DNA of 64,000 nucleotides from Stieleria mannarensis (GTDB lineage: Bacteria > Planctomycetota > Planctomycetia > Pirellulales > Pirellulaceae). The DNA is taken from NCBI RefSeq assembly GCF_014154935.1, contig NZ_JACEHH010000005.1:62001-126000 (forward strand), given 5' to 3'. Below the pieces are notes generated by a model that saw only the letters and a program-made list of their open reading frames with translations, was not told the origin of the DNA and did no database searches. Numbering within the stretch: position 1 is the stretch's first letter; each line of letters begins with the position of its first letter. Positions 8,530-18,221 of this stretch are shown one piece after another. The translations under genes were made by a program, and so were the position numbers.

Positions 8530-9450
8530 TTAGTTTGAACGGTTACGGTTTGATTGGATGGTGCGTTGCATGCGTTTGAATTGTTCAATCCTTTGTCGCC
8601 GCTCCGCTTCGGCCCTTTCCATGGCAGCCTTTTCCATGGCAGCCTTTTCCATGGCAGCCTTTTCCATGGCAGCCTTTTCCATGGCAGCACGCTCGTTGGC
8701 AGCCTGGTCACTCGCGGCTTGACTGCGGTCTTGGTGATCGGCAGCATGGGGCTGGCCGACGACGGGTTGGTTGGGCAAGACCGGGGCATTTCCGACGGGC
8801 ATCACGCGAGCGGTTGCGGTGCCATCGCCGGCAAGTGCGTTTTTTGGTGCGCACACCGGAACGTTGACACTGACCGGCGGAGGAGCCGCGGGCATCTGGC
8901 CCTGTCCGGGGGGCGGCGGTTGCACGCACGCTTGCGATGTTCCGGCGGGGGCGATGTTGGTTGTCGGGGCGATGTTGGTTGTCGGGGCGATCGGCGAAGG
9001 CGGATTGACCGGCACGCCGGCGACGGCAGCGACGGGGGTAGCGACGCCCGAATTGCTTCCCCCGGTCGCCGCGGCACGGGCGCCTTGAATCGCCTTGCGG
9101 CGTTCGGATTCGACCTCCAACCAGGCTTCGGTCAGCCGTTTGGACTGATCCCGCAACCCTTCCTCTTTGGCCGCGGTCCGCTTGCTCCATTCCGTTTTCT
9201 GCTGGTCCAATCGCGCGATCGCGCCGGCCAGTAACGACTCGCGTTCGATCAACTGACTGGACCGATGGATCAAACGACGAATGCGGCCGATCCATCCCCT
9301 GGCGAAATGTTCTACGTCAAAGACGATGGAACCGATCGCTTCGGCTTGCGAGTGATCCATGGGCGCACTCGAATGAGGTTGGCCCGCATCCGGCGAGTCG
9401 TTTCCGACTGCCAGACCCGACGGAGCAAACATGTCGTTTCGATCGGTCAT
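8530..9450 (-). CDS. Coiled-coil protein with proline-rich linker and AAMEK repeats
   Basis: A 306-residue protein of no family I recognise, starting at ATG 9450, 47 bases after the FHA gene. Residues about 40-125 form a charged helical region (IDRSSQLIE-like and ERESLLAGAIARLDQQKTEW), 130-210 a Pro/Ala-rich linker with a duplicated TTNIAP unit, and about 255-290 a perfect pentapeptide series (AAMEK four times, then AAMER) before a basic helical tail. The DNA for the last part is a 15-base tandem repeat. It looks like an extended, partly coiled-coil scaffold or linker. The reading frame is firmly placed: it lies between coupled operon genes and ends in a TAA directly followed by the next start codon. 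Confidence 0.75.
   Translation of the reverse strand: MTDRNDMFAPSGLAVGNDSPDAGQPHSSAPMDHSQAEAIGSIVFDVEHFARGWIGRIRRLIHRSSQLIERESLLAGAIARLDQQKTEWSKRTAAKEEGLRDQSKRLTEAWLEVESERRKAIQGARAAATGGSNSGVATPVAAVAGVPVNPPSPIAPTTNIAPTTNIAPAGTSQACVQPPPPGQGQMPAAPPPVSVNVPVCAPKNALAGDGTATARVMPVGNAPVLPNQPVVGQPHAADHQDRSQAASDQAANERAAMEKAAMEKAAMEKAAMEKAAMERAEAERRQRIEQFKRMQRTIQSNRNRSN
8614..8702. repeat. 15-bp tandem repeat, five units plus a degenerate sixth
   Basis: The core CCATGGCAG recurs at 8619, 8634, 8649, 8664 and 8679, with a degenerate CGTTGGCAG at 8694. The period is exactly 15 bases, so copy-number change keeps the frame and adds or removes one AAMEK pentapeptide in the protein encoded on the minus strand. 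Confidence 0.95.
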
Positions 9451-9497
9451 ATCGATTCAGGGTTTGAGATTAGTACGACGAAGCCAGCAGGAGCGGA

Positions 9498-11156
9498 TCA
9501 ATACTCGTCATCGACACGTTTCCAGAGATTGGAGATTCGCCCCAACAGCGATTCTCCCTTCTGTTCGCGTTCGATCTTTTCTTCTTCGTGAATCTCTCGA
9601 AGATGCTGTCGCAGTGCCTGCAACTTATACGTGAACTCACCGTCCGGTTGATTCGGAGCCTCGGTGTCGGAGTCGATTTCCTGGAGCTGTTTGGACAGCT
9701 GGAACCGCATGCGTGAAACCGACGCCTTTTCCTGAGCCAACTCGGCGCGCAGTTCCTGGAGCGATTCCGGTTCTTCGGATTGCAGACGTTCGATCTGGCG
9801 ATTCAAACTGACGCACTGCTTTTGCGATTCTTCGAGCGCGGTTTGCAGTTCGGCGTTCTGTTTCTGCAGTTTTTGCAGCGTTTCATCCGGGACGACTTCG
9901 CCGACCGATGCCTGTCCGTAGCGTTTGGCAGCGACGTGCAACTGCTGTTGGATCTCATCCCGTTCCTGGTTGGCCGCCTCCAAGCGATCACGCAGTGCAT
10001 CCTGTTCGGCTCGCCATTCGGATTCACGTTCGCCGATCCGCTGTTCGATTTCGCCGACCCAGTTTTCCAGACAGCTGCGTTCTTCGCGTTCGGCTTGGTT
10101 CTGGATTTCGGCGGTTTGCAACAGTTCTTGCAGTGTTGCGACGCGTTCGTCGTGCTCGGCCAATTCGGCCAGCAGGTCATCGACGCGGCCGACCAATTCG
10201 TTGCCGCCGAAATCATCGTCGGTCGAACCGGATTTGGACGTCGCGGCGGCACCATCGTCGTCGGCCCCCAGCCCTTCCAACGCGGCTAATTGCTCGTCGC
10301 GTTCGGCCAACTGAATCCGCAGATCTTCGATTTCGGATTTCAGCAGTTGGACGATTTCGGCATCCACTTGATCGTCTTCAAACGCAGAAGGGTCCCAGTC
10401 GAGATCTTCGGCGGTGAAATGGTTCGGCGCGAAATCGTCGTCCATCGACGGGTCCTCGGATTCCACGGGGACGTCGATGTTCGACGTGGCCGCGGGCGGA
10501 TCGACGGCAGGCGTGTCTGACTTTGTCGTGTCGGAAATGTCCACGGCCGGCCTGTCCTGTTCGGGCCTGTCCAGCTGGACCGTATCGACCAACGCTTGGT
10601 TGAAATCTTCCTCACGCGGTCCGCCGGTGGGTTCGACGAAGGCGTCGCTGAGTCGCCCGCCGGCTGGCGGGACGATCGGCGTCGCAGTCTGCGTCGGCAC
10701 CGGCGTGGGCGCCGTGTCGCGGGGCGGATCATCGTAGCCCAAGGTTTCCATGCCGACCGATTCTTCGCGTGCTTCCTCGGCGGCTTTCGCAGCCAGTTCC
10801 TGCGCCTTGCGTTGGGCGTCTTTTTCACCACTGGGGCCACCGACCAATTCCAGGGTGACCGATCCGACGACGATCGAATCCCCGACCTGAATCTCGGTCT
10901 TGTCATCAATCGCCACGCCGTTGATCTTTGTTCCGGCCTCCGATGCCCAGTCTTGGATCGACACCACATCGTCATTGACGTCGACCAGGCAGTGGATTTC
11001 GGCCACCTTGTCGCCTTTGATTTGGATACCACAGGAGGAGCTTTGCCCGATAAAGACGCTGCGGCCTTCTTCCAGGGCATGGTCGATCGGCGAGGCGCTT
11101 TGTCGGTTCAGCCGAATTTTGAATCCGGCCAGGGTTGCTTGAGTCGATCGAATCAT
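9498..11156 (-). CDS. FHA-domain coiled-coil protein
   Basis: A 552-residue cytoplasmic protein starting at ATG 11156; the ATG overlaps the TGA of the preceding regulator gene (ATGA), so translation is coupled. Residues about 10-108 form an FHA phosphothreonine-binding domain, with VFIGQSSSCGIQIKGDKVAEIHC and TKINGVAI in place of the usual GR..S..H..N..G.T.VNG series, so the fold is clear but the phosphopeptide-contact residues are partly changed. Residues 110-265 are low-complexity and acidic; 270-552 are predicted coiled coil. I infer a scaffold linking the chemosensory kinase and receiver proteins to the downstream FGE/GTPase proteins. No Ser/Thr kinase gene is in the operon, so any phosphorylated partner would come from elsewhere. 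Confidence 0.85.
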   Translation of the reverse strand: MIRSTQATLAGFKIRLNRQSASPIDHALEEGRSVFIGQSSSCGIQIKGDKVAEIHCLVDVNDDVVSIQDWASEAGTKINGVAIDDKTEIQVGDSIVVGSVTLELVGGPSGEKDAQRKAQELAAKAAEEAREESVGMETLGYDDPPRDTAPTPVPTQTATPIVPPAGGRLSDAFVEPTGGPREEDFNQALVDTVQLDRPEQDRPAVDISDTTKSDTPAVDPPAATSNIDVPVESEDPSMDDDFAPNHFTAEDLDWDPSAFEDDQVDAEIVQLLKSEIEDLRIQLAERDEQLAALEGLGADDDGAAATSKSGSTDDDFGGNELVGRVDDLLAELAEHDERVATLQELLQTAEIQNQAEREERSCLENWVGEIEQRIGERESEWRAEQDALRDRLEAANQERDEIQQQLHVAAKRYGQASVGEVVPDETLQKLQKQNAELQTALEESQKQCVSLNRQIERLQSEEPESLQELRAELAQEKASVSRMRFQLSKQLQEIDSDTEAPNQPDGEFTYKLQALRQHLREIHEEEKIEREQKGESLLGRISNLWKRVDDEY

Positions 11157-12808
11157 GACAGGGTCTCCGCGACAGGGGTCTCAAGATCGGTCGCGACCAC
11201 GGCCGGGCCAGTGGCCGCGTGCGATGCGTCTTGCGGGGCATCATCGCTGGGCGAATCGACGACCGCGATGGAATCCAGTTCGTTCATCGTTTGAATCAGC
11301 GTGTCGCAGGTGTAAGGAGAACGGAGCAGCCGATCGGGGGTGAATCCCAGCAGTTTTTTCCAGGGGACGTTGGGGTCGTCGACGACCTTGGCCGGGGCCA
11401 ACACGATTTTCCGAGCGTCTCCAAATGCCTCGCGTGCCGACGTGTAGGCTTCACGAATGGCGTCACAGCCTTGCGGTGTGTCGATGCCGAAGAAGACCGC
11501 ATCGGGTTTGGTTCGCTTGACCAGCAATTGCAACGTCAGCGTGTCGCGGACGATCTTGCCGACGAATTTGCCGGACGCTTGTTTCAGTCCACCGCGGAGC
11601 TGTGCGGCGGCAACGGCGTTGGTCTCATAGGCGATGTACTTGCCTTCGCTTTCATCGCGACGCGACTCCAAGATGTCTGCGGCGACGAATCCGGACAGGA
11701 CGCGTCGAACTTCCTCGCGGTCCCATCCGAGTCGTTTCTGCAACTCATCGACCGAACGTGGCTCGCTCAACAGATTCATGACCTTCATGTGCTTGGCCGA
11801 CAAACCGGCGCGGTCCAAGTTCTGTCCACGGATGGCGCGGCGGACATAACGCAGTGCCGAATCGTCGGCCTGGATCTCCGACACATCGCAGTGGAGGGCG
11901 TGTTCGACCAGCAATCCCATCAAGCTGACTTCCAGTGGCAGATCACGTTGCAGCGAGGGGAAGTTGGACGTCACACGAAATTGGTAACCCTTCAGCGGCC
12001 GTTTCATGGCCAATCCGATCAGCATTGCGGCTTGAAAACGCAACAGTTTTGCCGTCAAACGAGGGTCCAGAACGCGTTTGTCCATCAATTGCACGAACCC
12101 GTCGAACTCGGCGGTTCCACGTCCGGCGATGGTCAGCCGCAAGACTTCGGCCAGGCTTTGCAGCGAATCGGGCAGCCGATCGACGACCATCTGCGTCTCT
12201 TCGGGTTGCAGCCCGGTGGCGCTGATTCCCTGGACGCGTCCACGGTCGAGATAGATCCACAATCGAAGGCGTTCGGCTTCGATTTCCAGCACGCCCTGTT
12301 TGTGGCCGTTGTTGAGAAAGTCGACGACTTCGCGGATCCCGAACACCGAGAATCGGCCGGCCAGATCGGGCTCGGACGTCTCGCCGATGATCTCCGGTAC
12401 GGCGGATCCCTTGGTCTGGGATTCGACAATCATCGCGGCGGTTTCGATTGCGTTTTCGACGGTGGTCCGCAGCAGGTTTTCGGTGTACGGCTTGGGCAAC
12501 ATGTCGACCACGTTGTCCAGATCGGCATACTCCACGTAGGCCTTTTTCCGCAGCGTCGAGCTGACCACGACGGGGATCGTTTTGAGCGTCGAGGAAGCGG
12601 CCAGTTGTTGGCAGACTTCAAAGCCGGTGGTTCCGGGCAGTTGGTGGTCCAACAAAATCAGATCCGGGCGAATTTCCTCGGCCAGTTGCAAACCGTCTTC
12701 GGCCGTCGGCGCCAACGTGACCGCATAGCCGGCCGGACTGAGGTGTGTATCGACCAACTTGCGAATGGTGGCACTGTCATCAATGACCAGGACTTTTTTT
12801 TCGGCCAT
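11153..12808 (-). CDS. Response regulator with DUF4388 (PATAN) and winged-helix-like domains
   Basis: A 551-residue protein using ATG 12808 (MAEKKVLVIDDS), 83 bases after the CheA stop. A receiver domain occupies residues 1-120, with the acidic pocket VIDDS, the acceptor aspartate in LILLDHQLPG, and the KPY lysine. From about 140 to 290 a DUF4388/PATAN-like domain follows (GRFSVFGIREVVDFLNNGHK, QGVLEIEAERLRLWIYLDRG). Residues about 350-440 contain a small helix-turn-helix-like segment (PRSVDELQKRLGWDREEVRR). PATAN domains are known from PatA-type regulators and have been proposed to connect receiver signalling to GTPases, which fits the GTPase gene in the same operon. It has no classical DNA-binding output domain, so protein-protein output is more likely. 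Confidence 0.82.
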   Translation of the reverse strand: MAEKKVLVIDDSATIRKLVDTHLSPAGYAVTLAPTAEDGLQLAEEIRPDLILLDHQLPGTTGFEVCQQLAASSTLKTIPVVVSSTLRKKAYVEYADLDNVVDMLPKPYTENLLRTTVENAIETAAMIVESQTKGSAVPEIIGETSEPDLAGRFSVFGIREVVDFLNNGHKQGVLEIEAERLRLWIYLDRGRVQGISATGLQPEETQMVVDRLPDSLQSLAEVLRLTIAGRGTAEFDGFVQLMDKRVLDPRLTAKLLRFQAAMLIGLAMKRPLKGYQFRVTSNFPSLQRDLPLEVSLMGLLVEHALHCDVSEIQADDSALRYVRRAIRGQNLDRAGLSAKHMKVMNLLSEPRSVDELQKRLGWDREEVRRVLSGFVAADILESRRDESEGKYIAYETNAVAAAQLRGGLKQASGKFVGKIVRDTLTLQLLVKRTKPDAVFFGIDTPQGCDAIREAYTSAREAFGDARKIVLAPAKVVDDPNVPWKKLLGFTPDRLLRSPYTCDTLIQTMNELDSIAVVDSPSDDAPQDASHAATGPAVVATDLETPVAETLS

Positions 12809-12891
12809 GAAACTGATTCCTCTGTGACGGAAAATGAACGAGGGTGGATTAGGGTCTTCGAATCGGGCAACGCGCCGCGGTCGGAAGAGCT

Positions 12892-15800
12892 TTAGGGGTG
12901 TTCGGGGGATAGGGCTGCCCAATCGAGTGATTCGACAACGTCGTCGAAACGTTCGGGCGTGAGTGGTTTTTGGATGTACTCCATTGCACCGAATTGGCGG
13001 GCCTGCTTGCCCGCCGTTTCAAGACTGCGGCTGCTGATCACGATGACAGGGGTCGATGCCAATTTCGGATCGCCCTTGATCGTTTGCAGCAACTCCAGCC
13101 CGCTCATTCGCGGCATGTCGATGTCGCTGAACACGGTTGCAAAGTTGTCTTTGGACAGCATCTCGACCGCGGCTTGTCCGTCTTCAACCTGGATGACATT
13201 GACCGGATATTTGGCCAGTGCACGTGTCACTCGAAGCCTTGCACTTTTTGAATCGTCGACCACCAAGATTTTTGGCAAATCTTTGTCGGCGGGTCGCTTT
13301 TCGGTGGGCACCGGCAGAACCACTTGACGGCTGCCCTTGGAGGCTTCGGCCAATCCACGCGGGTCCAGCAGCAGCACGACCTCTCCCATCCCGGAAAGCG
13401 TCGCACCGATGCACAGCGGATGTGATTTGAGCATCGGAGGCATCGGCCGCACGACGACTTCCTCCGGTCCCAGGACGCGATCGACCAACAACGCAAAATC
13501 ACCGCCCGTTTCGCCCTCGACCGAAGCCGCTCCGCTGGCGAGTTCAATGATGGCGCGGCGCGAGTAATCGCCCTGGGCAAGGCGATCGTGAACCGGCAGC
13601 GACAGGATTTCATTCAGGTCGATCGGCGAATACTCGGGGTCAAATTCGCCGGTGCGGCGAACCGACTGAGCGGGCAAGGCGAACAGCTGTCCCGCCGATC
13701 GGAACACCATCGCGTGTTGAATCATCGACGGCAGCGGCAGCGACAATCGGATCGTCGACCCGGTCCCGTGCTCCGAATCGACTTCGACCCAGCCGCGCAT
13801 CCGCTCCAGTGTCGACGCGACGACGTCCATCCCGACGCCGCGGCCGGAGAGTTGGTTGGCGGCTTCGCGAGTGGAGAAGCCGGGGTTGAAAATCAGCCGC
13901 GACAGCTCGGCATGGCTGACCGATTTATCGCCATCGATCAGGCCCCGCTCGATTCCGCGTCGGCGGATCGCATCAAAATCCAACCCGCGGCCGTCGTCAC
14001 TGACTTCGATCACCAACAGGTCCGGTCCCGAGTGGGCATGCAGCCGGACCACGCCCTGGGGCGTTTTGCCCGCCGTGGCGCGTTCCCCGGGTGTTTCGAT
14101 GCCGTGACTGACCGAGTTGCGGACGATGTGCAACAGCGGCTCAAAGATTCTTTCTTGCAGCGAACGTTCGATGCCGGTGTTTTCACCGACCAATTCCACA
14201 CGCACCTGTTTTTGTTCGGTACGTGCCGCGTCGCTGATCGCACGGTGAAGTCGACGGAACAAACCGGAAACCGGCATCCGTCGCAGTTGGACCAACTCCA
14301 GTCGAAAGTTGCGAATGAATTGTGACACCGCCTGATTGCCGTCGGCGACCGGGCGATAACAGTCACGCAACCGCTGGGCCGATTCCAAGACGTCGTTGGC
14401 GACTTCGTTGAGGTGCGAGAACGAAACGCCGTCCTCGGCCAGGACCGGGTTGGCCAAGCTGTCACCGGCCAACAACGCCTCGCCTTCGTGGCTGAGCATG
14501 CGGATCCGGGTGACGCTGTGGATCAATTCGTCATGAATGCCTTTGAGTTCCGAGATCTCCGTGTCACGTTGGTTTCGCAGCATCACCAGTTCGCTCAGCA
14601 TGTCCATCAGCCGATTCAGCTGGGACGCTTTGACGCGGACGGTTTCGTCGTCGCCGTGGCTGTCCGCCAGCGTGTTCTTCTTTGCCGGTCGCGCGGCCGG
14701 GGCGGGCTGACTGGTTGCCGGAGCGTTGGGGGCGGGAGAGCTGCTTGCCGGCGAGCTGTTTGCCCTTGCGGCGTCGGACGGCGCAGCGGAAACGGCGGCC
14801 AGGGGTTCCGTCGTCGCTTCCGCATCATCCCCATCGACGCGTGCGCGAATCAGATCGACATGGGGCAACAACAACTCCGGTGTGACCGGCCGACCGGCAT
14901 CTTGCGTTTGGCGAATCAGCTCCTCGACTTCGTGGATGTAGTCGGCCAGATTGGACATGCCGATGCTGGCCGAAGCGCCCTTGATGGTGTGCAGTTCGCG
15001 GCTGATCGTCTTGATCGGGCCTTCGTCGTTCGGATCGGATTCCAGATCCAGCAACGCCTGCTCCATCGACTCGAGCCCGCGTGTCGCGTCGTCCATGAAG
15101 GCTTCGCGCAGTTCGTCATCGATGTCGATCTCGTCGATCGCCGGCATCGCGATGTCGCTGCCGCCGACTTTGATCGAACTGGTCGGAATTGGTGCGACGT
15201 GGACATCATCGTCGGATGACTGGTCGCTGGGTGATTCGGCCGGTAGGTCCGGGACGTGCGGATCGATCGCAGGATCCACGTCGGCGCCGGCGTCATCGGG
15301 CGTGATTGCACTCGTCTGGGCGCTCAGGCTGCGCAGCAGTTCGGCGATTTCGGCTTGAGTCGGCGCGACGACATCGGGTTCCGGAGTGGAATTTGCGTCG
15401 CCGCCGTCCCAGTCACCGTCGGTTTCGCAGCGCGCGTCGTCATCGTCTTGAAAATCGCTGCCGTCGAAATCGCTGCCGTCGAAATCGCTGCTCGTGTCAC
15501 AGGATTCGAGTCGCAGCTCGACCGCTTCTTTCAACAAGTCCAGTTGTTCTCGGTCCAGATCGCCGGATTGATCTCCGAGTGCGACCGAGCGGACGGAGTG
15601 ACTGCTTTGGACGACGAAATCGACCAACTCCAAGACGTCGGGGTCATCATCATTGAAGCCCGAGAGTGAGTGTTCGACGTTGTCGGCCAGCCGGCCAAGT
15701 TTTTCGACGGTGTCTTGCAAACACACGTCGATGTCTTCCAGACCGGCATGGGTCAACTCGTGGAGCAAGTCGACCGCGGTGGAAAAGTCCGCCATGCGGC

Positions 15801-15894
15801 CGGAGTTGTCCGGTTTCGGTGCATCGCCCGTCCCGCTTTCCCGCGAGAAAACGTGGTCGGTGAATGCGCCCGAGGAGGTTTCATCGGTACTCAT
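12892..15894 (-). CDS. cheA: CheA-type hybrid histidine kinase with C-terminal receiver
   Basis: A 1000-residue protein whose ATG (15894) overlaps the MCP stop as ATGA. Order: a helical N-terminal region (1-130), an acidic linker with an SDFDG repeat (136-150), an HPT domain with phospho-accepting H302 in [11 protein letters not shown], a Pro/Ala linker, a dimerisation region (about 420-540), an HATPase domain with N, G1 and G2 motifs ([32 protein letters not shown]), a CheW-like docking domain (about 725-865), and a receiver from about 874 with acceptor D924 ([12 protein letters not shown]). There is no separate P2 CheY-binding module. The attached receiver may act as a phosphate sink or direct output. 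It is expected to form an array with the adjacent CheW and MCP. Confidence 0.95.
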   Translation of the reverse strand: MSTDETSSGAFTDHVFSRESGTGDAPKPDNSGRMADFSTAVDLLHELTHAGLEDIDVCLQDTVEKLGRLADNVEHSLSGFNDDDPDVLELVDFVVQSSHSVRSVALGDQSGDLDREQLDLLKEAVELRLESCDTSSDFDGSDFDGSDFQDDDDARCETDGDWDGGDANSTPEPDVVAPTQAEIAELLRSLSAQTSAITPDDAGADVDPAIDPHVPDLPAESPSDQSSDDDVHVAPIPTSSIKVGGSDIAMPAIDEIDIDDELREAFMDDATRGLESMEQALLDLESDPNDEGPIKTISRELHTIKGASASIGMSNLADYIHEVEELIRQTQDAGRPVTPELLLPHVDLIRARVDGDDAEATTEPLAAVSAAPSDAARANSSPASSSPAPNAPATSQPAPAARPAKKNTLADSHGDDETVRVKASQLNRLMDMLSELVMLRNQRDTEISELKGIHDELIHSVTRIRMLSHEGEALLAGDSLANPVLAEDGVSFSHLNEVANDVLESAQRLRDCYRPVADGNQAVSQFIRNFRLELVQLRRMPVSGLFRRLHRAISDAARTEQKQVRVELVGENTGIERSLQERIFEPLLHIVRNSVSHGIETPGERATAGKTPQGVVRLHAHSGPDLLVIEVSDDGRGLDFDAIRRRGIERGLIDGDKSVSHAELSRLIFNPGFSTREAANQLSGRGVGMDVVASTLERMRGWVEVDSEHGTGSTIRLSLPLPSMIQHAMVFRSAGQLFALPAQSVRRTGEFDPEYSPIDLNEILSLPVHDRLAQGDYSRRAIIELASGAASVEGETGGDFALLVDRVLGPEEVVVRPMPPMLKSHPLCIGATLSGMGEVVLLLDPRGLAEASKGSRQVVLPVPTEKRPADKDLPKILVVDDSKSARLRVTRALAKYPVNVIQVEDGQAAVEMLSKDNFATVFSDIDMPRMSGLELLQTIKGDPKLASTPVIVISSRSLETAGKQARQFGAMEYIQKPLTPERFDDVVESLDWAALSPEHP
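15452..15490. repeat. 15-bp in-frame tandem repeat inside cheA
   Basis: Two full 15-base units (15452-15466, 15467-15481) plus nine bases of a third encode [13 protein letters not shown] in the acidic linker before the HPT domain. It resembles the 15-base repeat in the coiled-coil gene of the same operon in period, but not in sequence. Confidence 0.85.
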
Positions 15895-17306
15895 TTGGCC
15901 TCCTCCGTGACGCGGGTGTTTTCATGTCGGCCGGCTTCCTGTCGACCGCCGGATTGCTGGCGACCGGCCGCATCGGGCGTCGCTTCGGCCCGAGTTTGGT
16001 TGGCCAGTTCGAGCAACTGTCGCCGTTCGGCGGGGGTGACGTCCAGATTGGGATTGGTACAGCCGCGGAGCCGATGGATGTTGGAATCGAGGTCGATGGC
16101 GGTTTTCGCGAGCGACTTGATCGCCCAGGACGCGTGGTCGGCCCGTTTGCGGTCGGCTTGATGGGCCGAGGCGATCGAATCGATGCCACCGGCCAGCCCT
16201 TGCACCAGGTTTTGTTGTTGGTCGCCCTGTTGTGACAGATCCGACACGACGAACATCCCGGCGGCGGTGACCTGCGAAAGCTCGTTGAGCGTTTCCCGAA
16301 TCGCCTCGACCACGGCGATATCGGATTCGACCTCGTTTTGTTCTCGGCTGAGCACGGCCAGGGAATCGGTGGTCTGCATCTCCAGGGATTCGGCCAGCAC
16401 GCCGATTTCGCGAGCGGAGTGTGAGGTTTGCTCGGCCAGTTTTCGGACTTCGTCGGCCACCACGGCGAACCCCCGTCCGTGCTCGCCTGCGCGGATCGAT
16501 TCGATCGAAGCGTTCAGGGCCAACATTTCCGTGCGGGCGGCGATATCGGTGATCGTGCCGACGATGTTGCCGATTTGGCGAGTCGGGTCGCCGAGCGAGC
16601 GAAGTTTCTTTTTGCTCGTCTCGCTGCAACTGCGAATGCGGTGCACCCCTTCGGTCAACACGTTGGTCTTTTCGATCGCTTTGGCGACGGCTTTTTCGGC
16701 CGAACCGATTTGTTGTTGCAACTGGGCACATCGGTCGGCGACGCGTTCGACGCCGTTGGTCAGATTTTGCAGCAGCGCGGTCGTTCGGTAGGTCGCCTCG
16801 GATTGTTTGGCGCTGTTGATGTCGGCATTGCAACGGCTGATTTCCACGACGTCTTTCTCGATCTGGCCCATCAGTTCGCTAAGCGATCGGCCGACGCCGC
16901 CGAGCGCGGACTTGAATTCACCCATGTCGGCCGAATCGAAACCTTCGCGACGCGACAGTCGGGACAACATGGATTGCAACTCGCGAGCGCTTTGTCGGCT
17001 GGCGACTTCGATTTCGTCGTACCGCAACGAGGTTTGCATGACGGTGGATCCGAGTTCGTCGATTTCGCGAATCCCACTGGAGACGATCGTCTGTTGCCGC
17101 TCGACCAGCATTTTCTTTAACTGCCCGATGCCTTTGCTGACCTTGTGTGCCAGCAGCAGCGAAGCGGCGCCGGCGGCCGCCAACGCGGCGACCATGACGA
17201 CCGCCCATTGGTATTGCGTCGAGAGCGAGGAACCGGCCATGGCGGCGGCCGTTGCGACGACCGCGACCAGGGAGTGACTTGTCAAAAAGGTGAGGTTGGT
17301 TTTCAT
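15891..17306 (-). CDS. Methyl-accepting chemotaxis protein without periplasmic sensor
   Basis: A 471-residue protein using ATG 17306, which overlaps the CheW stop as ATGA; a longer frame to 17378 would run deep into cheW and is rejected. Two adjacent hydrophobic segments lie at about 10-30 and 36-54 with only a few residues between them, so there is no extracellular ligand domain. The rest is helical, ending in a signalling domain with the conserved hairpin tip region [20 protein letters not shown] followed by [12 protein letters not shown]. No C-terminal CheR-docking pentapeptide is visible. It probably senses a cytoplasmic or membrane-associated cue, or is driven by partner proteins, and forms a signalling array with CheA and CheW. 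Confidence 0.93.
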   Translation of the reverse strand: MKTNLTFLTSHSLVAVVATAAAMAGSSLSTQYQWAVVMVAALAAAGAASLLLAHKVSKGIGQLKKMLVERQQTIVSSGIREIDELGSTVMQTSLRYDEIEVASRQSARELQSMLSRLSRREGFDSADMGEFKSALGGVGRSLSELMGQIEKDVVEISRCNADINSAKQSEATYRTTALLQNLTNGVERVADRCAQLQQQIGSAEKAVAKAIEKTNVLTEGVHRIRSCSETSKKKLRSLGDPTRQIGNIVGTITDIAARTEMLALNASIESIRAGEHGRGFAVVADEVRKLAEQTSHSAREIGVLAESLEMQTTDSLAVLSREQNEVESDIAVVEAIRETLNELSQVTAAGMFVVSDLSQQGDQQQNLVQGLAGGIDSIASAHQADRKRADHASWAIKSLAKTAIDLDSNIHRLRGCTNPNLDVTPAERRQLLELANQTRAEATPDAAGRQQSGGRQEAGRHENTRVTEEAK

Positions 17307-17848
17307 ACGGCGTTCCACTTGGAAGCGGACGATGTGGTGGGGACGGTGGAGGGAAACGCAGGTCCGGACCCATGCCATTGGTCCTCAAGCGTCTGTTGTG
17401 CGATGCGTTGCAGCCCGTTGACGTCCAAGACGCTGATGACTTTGCCGTCATAGGTCGCGGTACCCATCAAGACCGACATCGCGTTTTCATTGCGCCAGCC
17501 GGCGTCGATGTGTGTTTCGATGCCGTCGATCGCGACCACCTTGTCGATCGCGATGGCCCACGATCCGAGCGGGCACTGGATCACCAACAGTTGCTTGGTG
17601 TCGGCAACCAATCGGGCCTGGTTTCCGATCAGTGGTTCCAGATCGATGACGGGCAGGAATTCGCTGCGGAGGTTTCCGATTCCCGCCAGCGACGGATGGC
17701 TCAGCGGCACCGGGACCACGGTCGGCATGATCGTGACCTCGCGGACGGCGGTTGCCGGCAGCGAGAACATCACGTCACCGCATCGGAAGATGCAATGCTT
17801 GTCGCTCAGATTGGCGATTCGCGATTGGTTGGAAATCACGCTTTCCAT
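17303..17848 (-). CDS. cheW: CheW-like coupling protein
   Basis: A 181-residue protein starting at ATG 17848. The CheW fold spans about 15-150: [40 protein letters not shown], and [20 protein letters not shown]. The C-terminal 30 residues (Ser/Thr/Pro-rich) are beyond the domain. It is the adaptor expected to link the MCP to CheA. The TGA stop is shared with the MCP start (ATGA), and the small upstream gene ends 31 bases before this start. Confidence 0.92.
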   Translation of the reverse strand: MESVISNQSRIANLSDKHCIFRCGDVMFSLPATAVREVTIMPTVVPVPLSHPSLAGIGNLRSEFLPVIDLEPLIGNQARLVADTKQLLVIQCPLGSWAIAIDKVVAIDGIETHIDAGWRNENAMSVLMGTATYDGKVISVLDVNGLQRIAQQTLEDQWHGSGPAFPSTVPTTSSASKWNAV

Positions 17849-17879
17849 CGAAACTTCTAGGGGCTGAAAATGGATCGGG

Positions 17880-18152
17880 TTATTGGCTCATGTCACGCAA
17901 GGACTTCAGCAAACGCAACGCCTCGCTGTTCTCATCGGCTTGCAGTGCTCCATCCTGATTGGCGGCTCGGTTCTGATCGGCGGGTTGGTGTTGGGGGATC
18001 AGTCCGCTGACGTCGATCGTCTTTCCGCTGGCGTCGGACAGCCGTTTCATGATGCCGGCGGCGAACTGGTCGAGTTCGGTTTCCCATTGGTCCAGGGTTT
18101 CCAGACTCAGTTCGAAATCGTCGTTGGTCGATAATTCAGGGCCGGTGCTCAT
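17880..18152 (-). CDS. Small acidic hypothetical protein of the chemosensory operon
   Basis: A 90-residue soluble protein starting at ATG 18152 (MSTGPELSTNDDFELSLETL); a TTG three codons upstream is less likely. I do not recognise a family. It is acidic and predicted helical at both ends (LDQWETELDQFAAGIMKRL and SEALRLLKSLRDM) around a Gln/Asn-rich middle. It lies between the CheY-like gene (69-base gap) and cheW (31-base gap) in the same direction, so it is probably translated as part of the operon and may bind one of the Che proteins. Confidence 0.65.
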   Translation of the reverse strand: MSTGPELSTNDDFELSLETLDQWETELDQFAAGIMKRLSDASGKTIDVSGLIPQHQPADQNRAANQDGALQADENSEALRLLKSLRDMSQ

Positions 18153-18221
18153 CGCAAACACATCAGGGCAGTGGAATCGGAACAGAGAGAAGCATTGATT
18201 CGGTAACGTTTCCTGGCACCG

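Noticed and set aside
11219-12895. A 558-codon open frame on the plus strand opposite the REC-DUF4388 gene
   Set aside because: It is antisense to a clearly coding gene with receiver motifs; its translation is Gln/Asp/Arg-rich without domains, a codon-bias shadow common in GC-rich DNA.
17307-17378. A longer MCP start at 17378
   Set aside because: It would overlap cheW by 76 bases; the ATG at 17306 gives the same ATGA overlap seen at other joins of the operon and starts directly before the membrane helix.
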